NCBI RefSeq assembly: GCF_003350325.1
Contig: NZ_QLYZ01000005.1
Span: 207,750-271,749 of the forward strand
From: Vibrio rhodolitus
GTDB taxonomy: Bacteria > Pseudomonadota > Gammaproteobacteria > Enterobacterales > Vibrionaceae
DNA length: 64,000 nucleotides
Direction: 5' to 3'
The position numbers were made by a program, and so were the translations under genes. The notes under the pieces were generated by a model that saw only the letters and a list, made by a program, of their open reading frames with translations, had not been told where the DNA came from and did not search any database. Below are positions 62,821-64,000 of the stretch, piece after piece. Position 1 is the first letter of the stretch; each line of letters starts with the position of its first letter.

Positions 62821-63345
62821 TTACTTAGTTACTACGTATTGCAGACTGTAACTTGTCGCTTGCTCAATCACGATATTGTAACCACCAATAGGGAAGGACT
62901 TCGTCGTCATAGGTACTTTAAACTCAACTGTATTTGGTGGTAATTGAGTCGATTGAGCATCTTGCTTACGGTATGTAGTCGCTGATACGTTCCCCCAAGC
63001 ATCAGCACTCATGTAAGTACGATCCGAGCCATAGCGAGACATCGTTGTCTCATTACTTTCAACGACAACATCTGTGAATCGAAAAACCACTTCATTATTG
63101 TCAGACATACCCATGAATCTTAAATCAGAGTAACCCGTATTAACTTTGCCGCCATAAATATCAGCACCTCCGAAAGCGTTAGGGAGATCTTTAGTCTTCT
63201 GTAAGCGAAATACGCTACCACCGATAGAGGTCTGTAGACTTACGTTTTGGTTTACGCTGATGTTTTCATAGTGCTGAATATTCGCACATCCCGTTAGAGA
63301 AAGAGAAAGGATTAGACCAAGTGTTGCTAGTAATTTAGCTTTCAT
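62821..63345 (-). CDS. Lipoprotein of unknown function
   Basis: About 174 residues from the ATG at 63345; a TTG at 63354 is in frame. A lipoprotein signal (MKAKLLATLGLILSLSLTGC, lipobox LTGC) is followed by a beta-rich mature domain with a patch of Tyr, Ser and Asp (MSRYGSDRTYMSADAWGNVSATTYRK). No domain recognised. First gene of the two-gene lipoprotein operon, close to the right end of the island. It could belong to surface exclusion or phage-receptor masking functions, but nothing in the sequence shows this. Confidence 0.7.
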   Translation of the reverse strand: MKAKLLATLGLILSLSLTGCANIQHYENISVNQNVSLQTSIGGSVFRLQKTKDLPNAFGGADIYGGKVNTGYSDLRFMGMSDNNEVVFRFTDVVVESNETTMSRYGSDRTYMSADAWGNVSATTYRKQDAQSTQLPPNTVEFKVPMTTKSFPIGGYNIVIEQATSYSLQYVVTK

Positions 63346-63694
63346 ATGCACCAAATAGTTTAGTTGTAAAAAATCGATGCAGTTTATGTATTGACTGGCC
63401 CAAGCATGTGATATAGATCAATATTGAGGCGGAATTACATAAGAGTTAATTTTTGTAATCGCTAAATTACAAAAATTACATTAATGATTTGTTGGATAAT
63501 TCAGGTGATTGTTGTGTTTTGGGTATTTTAGAACTTAGCAGCGCATAAATGACCAATAAAATAATTGCAATTTACGCTCTACTCTGTAAGATCTAGTGTG
63601 ATTCATTGACGTATATCTGATTTTTCTATTTTCAACGGAAAAACCTCCATTGAGTCAAAGACTTTGATTTTTATAGGTCTCAGTGTAGATAGTT
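63346..63694. promoter_or_regulatory. AT-rich region between lipoprotein operon and attR, with a 13-bp inverted repeat
   Basis: 349 bp with no gene. A perfect inverted repeat with arms TAATTTTTGTAAT (63447-63459) and ATTACAAAAATTA (63466-63478) and a 6-bp spacer lies about 100 bp upstream of the lipoprotein start. It may be an operator for that operon, or an accessory site for excision at attR. Confidence 0.5.
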
Positions 63695-63718
63695 TTCAAA
63701 TCCCTATCTCTCCGCCAC
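63695..63718 (+). repeat. attR: right copy of the 24-bp attachment-site repeat
   Basis: Exact copy of 37928-37951. Upstream bases depart from the tRNA sequence at once, so only the tRNA 3' end is duplicated. This defines the right boundary of the island. Confidence 0.93.
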
Positions 63719-63722
63719 ATTC

Positions 63723-63755
63723 AAAAAAGCCCGCTAACATCTAGCGGGCTTTTTG
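63723..63755 (+). terminator. Original tRNA-Ser terminator, displaced by the island
   Basis: AGCCCGCTA/TAGCGGGCT stem with a 5-nt loop and T run directly after attR. It lies where the tRNA terminator would be before integration. Confidence 0.8.
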
Positions 63756-63760
63756 CTATC

Positions 63761-64000
63761 TGATGTCCCGTCCTGAAATGTGTTTACACATTGAGGACGA
63801 ATTATGACCACTTCAAATAAACTCTACATTAAGCGCACTCAGCGTGATTACACACTAGGCTTTAAATTGCAGGTCGTTGATGCCGTAGAAAAAGGAGAAA
63901 TGACCTACAAGCAAGCACAAGCCATTTATGGTATCCAAGGTCGCTCAACTGTTTTAACTTGGCTGAGAAAGCACGGAAAAATGGATTGGACGCAAAACCC
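63761..64000 (+). mobile_element. Left end of an IS3-family insertion sequence (continues outside window)
   Basis: Starts near TGATGTCCCGTCC. An imperfect palindrome with arms CGTCCTGAAATGTG and CACATTGAGGACG covers about 63769-63799, then the transposase gene. It lies a few bases outside attR, so it inserted in the chromosome flank next to the island. Confidence 0.7.
63804..64000 (+). CDS. IS3-family transposase OrfA, N-terminal part
   Basis: The first 65 codons of a helix-turn-helix protein, cut by the window end. RTQRDYTLGFKLQVVDAVEKG and MTYKQAQAIYGIQGRSTVLTWLRKHGK are typical of the OrfA (InsE/InsC-like) DNA-binding domain. OrfA joins with OrfB by programmed frameshift to form the active transposase in this family. 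The exact IS cannot be named from this fragment. Confidence 0.82.
   Translation, partial: MTTSNKLYIKRTQRDYTLGFKLQVVDAVEKGEMTYKQAQAIYGIQGRSTVLTWLRKHGKMDWTQN

Larger units (their letters stand above)
37928..63718. mobile_element. Genomic island of about 25.8 kb integrated in tRNA-Ser
   Basis: Bounded by the 24-bp direct repeats of the tRNA 3' end, with a tyrosine integrase next to attL. Contents differ from the flanks: AT-rich genes, several recombinases, a relaxase, Xre-type regulators, defence-like proteins and cassette-like sites, and no housekeeping genes. The combination of an island integrase and a separate plasmid-like block with relaxase and resolvase suggests a composite element that could be mobilised by a helper conjugation system. 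No conjugation machinery is present. Confidence 0.92.

Overview
The window looks like a Vibrio chromosome, probably the secondary one. The reasons are general gene content, a type I secreted giant adhesin of the Vibrio kind, and Vibrio-style integron attC-like sites. Genus is inferred from protein flavour and could not be checked by a search. Two parts are clear: ordinary chromosome (1 to about 37.86 kb) and a 25.8 kb genomic island inserted in the 3' end of a tRNA-Ser(TGA) gene (about 37.93-63.72 kb). An IS3-type transposase gene begins just outside the island and runs off the window.

Chromosomal part. It opens with the end of a porin gene, followed by a fumarylacetoacetase-family hydrolase, azlCD (branched-chain amino acid export), two AraC regulators, a LysE exporter, a GNAT acetyltransferase, a transglutaminase-like protein and a phosphoglucomutase/phosphomannomutase. 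An aa3-type cytochrome c oxidase operon occupies 8.8-16.6 kb (coxB with a fused cytochrome c domain, coxA, ctaG, coxC, SURF1, a CxxxC membrane-anchored protein, ctaA, ctaB). A DUF2909-like gene lies antisense at the SURF1 5' end. Then come a DAHP synthase with a TyrR-like box, an aldo/keto reductase, a CSS-EAL phosphodiesterase and, divergent from it, a 4472-residue adhesin. The adhesin has an N-terminal retention module, a TAAG LapG-type site, alternating approx. 150-residue repeats and C-terminal RTX repeats. The pairing suggests c-di-GMP control of surface adhesion. A TetR regulator, a DUF3024 protein, a PstS-like protein and a MaoC-type dehydratase lead to the tRNA.

Island. A 24-bp direct repeat of the tRNA 3' end marks attL and attR, and a tyrosine integrase sits just inside attL. 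Cargo includes: (i) a 1570-residue protein with an Mrr-like nuclease N-terminus and a STAND-type NTPase, resembling Avs antiphage sensors; (ii) an Xre-family regulator with two 22-bp palindromic operators, divergent from a lipoprotein with a zinc-protease motif; (iii) a KfrA-like protein with its own palindrome; (iv) an orphan AbiEi-like protein; (v) a cassette-like array with three recognisable attC-like sites, carrying an unknown protein, a TM/coiled-coil protein, a HEPN-type protein and a caspase-like protease, with no integron integrase; (vi) a plasmid-like core with a 21-bp-period palindrome array, a second tyrosine recombinase, a MobV-type relaxase and a serine resolvase with 17-bp direct repeats; (vii) an orphan HipB-like regulator behind a nested 47-bp palindrome; and (viii) a minus-strand cluster of two lipoproteins, a NERD-nuclease/SF1 helicase and a membrane HExxH protein.

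The best candidates for undescribed biology are the HEPN/caspase cassette array, the NERD-helicase/HExxH membrane protein pair with its lipoproteins, and the Avs-like protein. All function assignments come from motifs read by eye.
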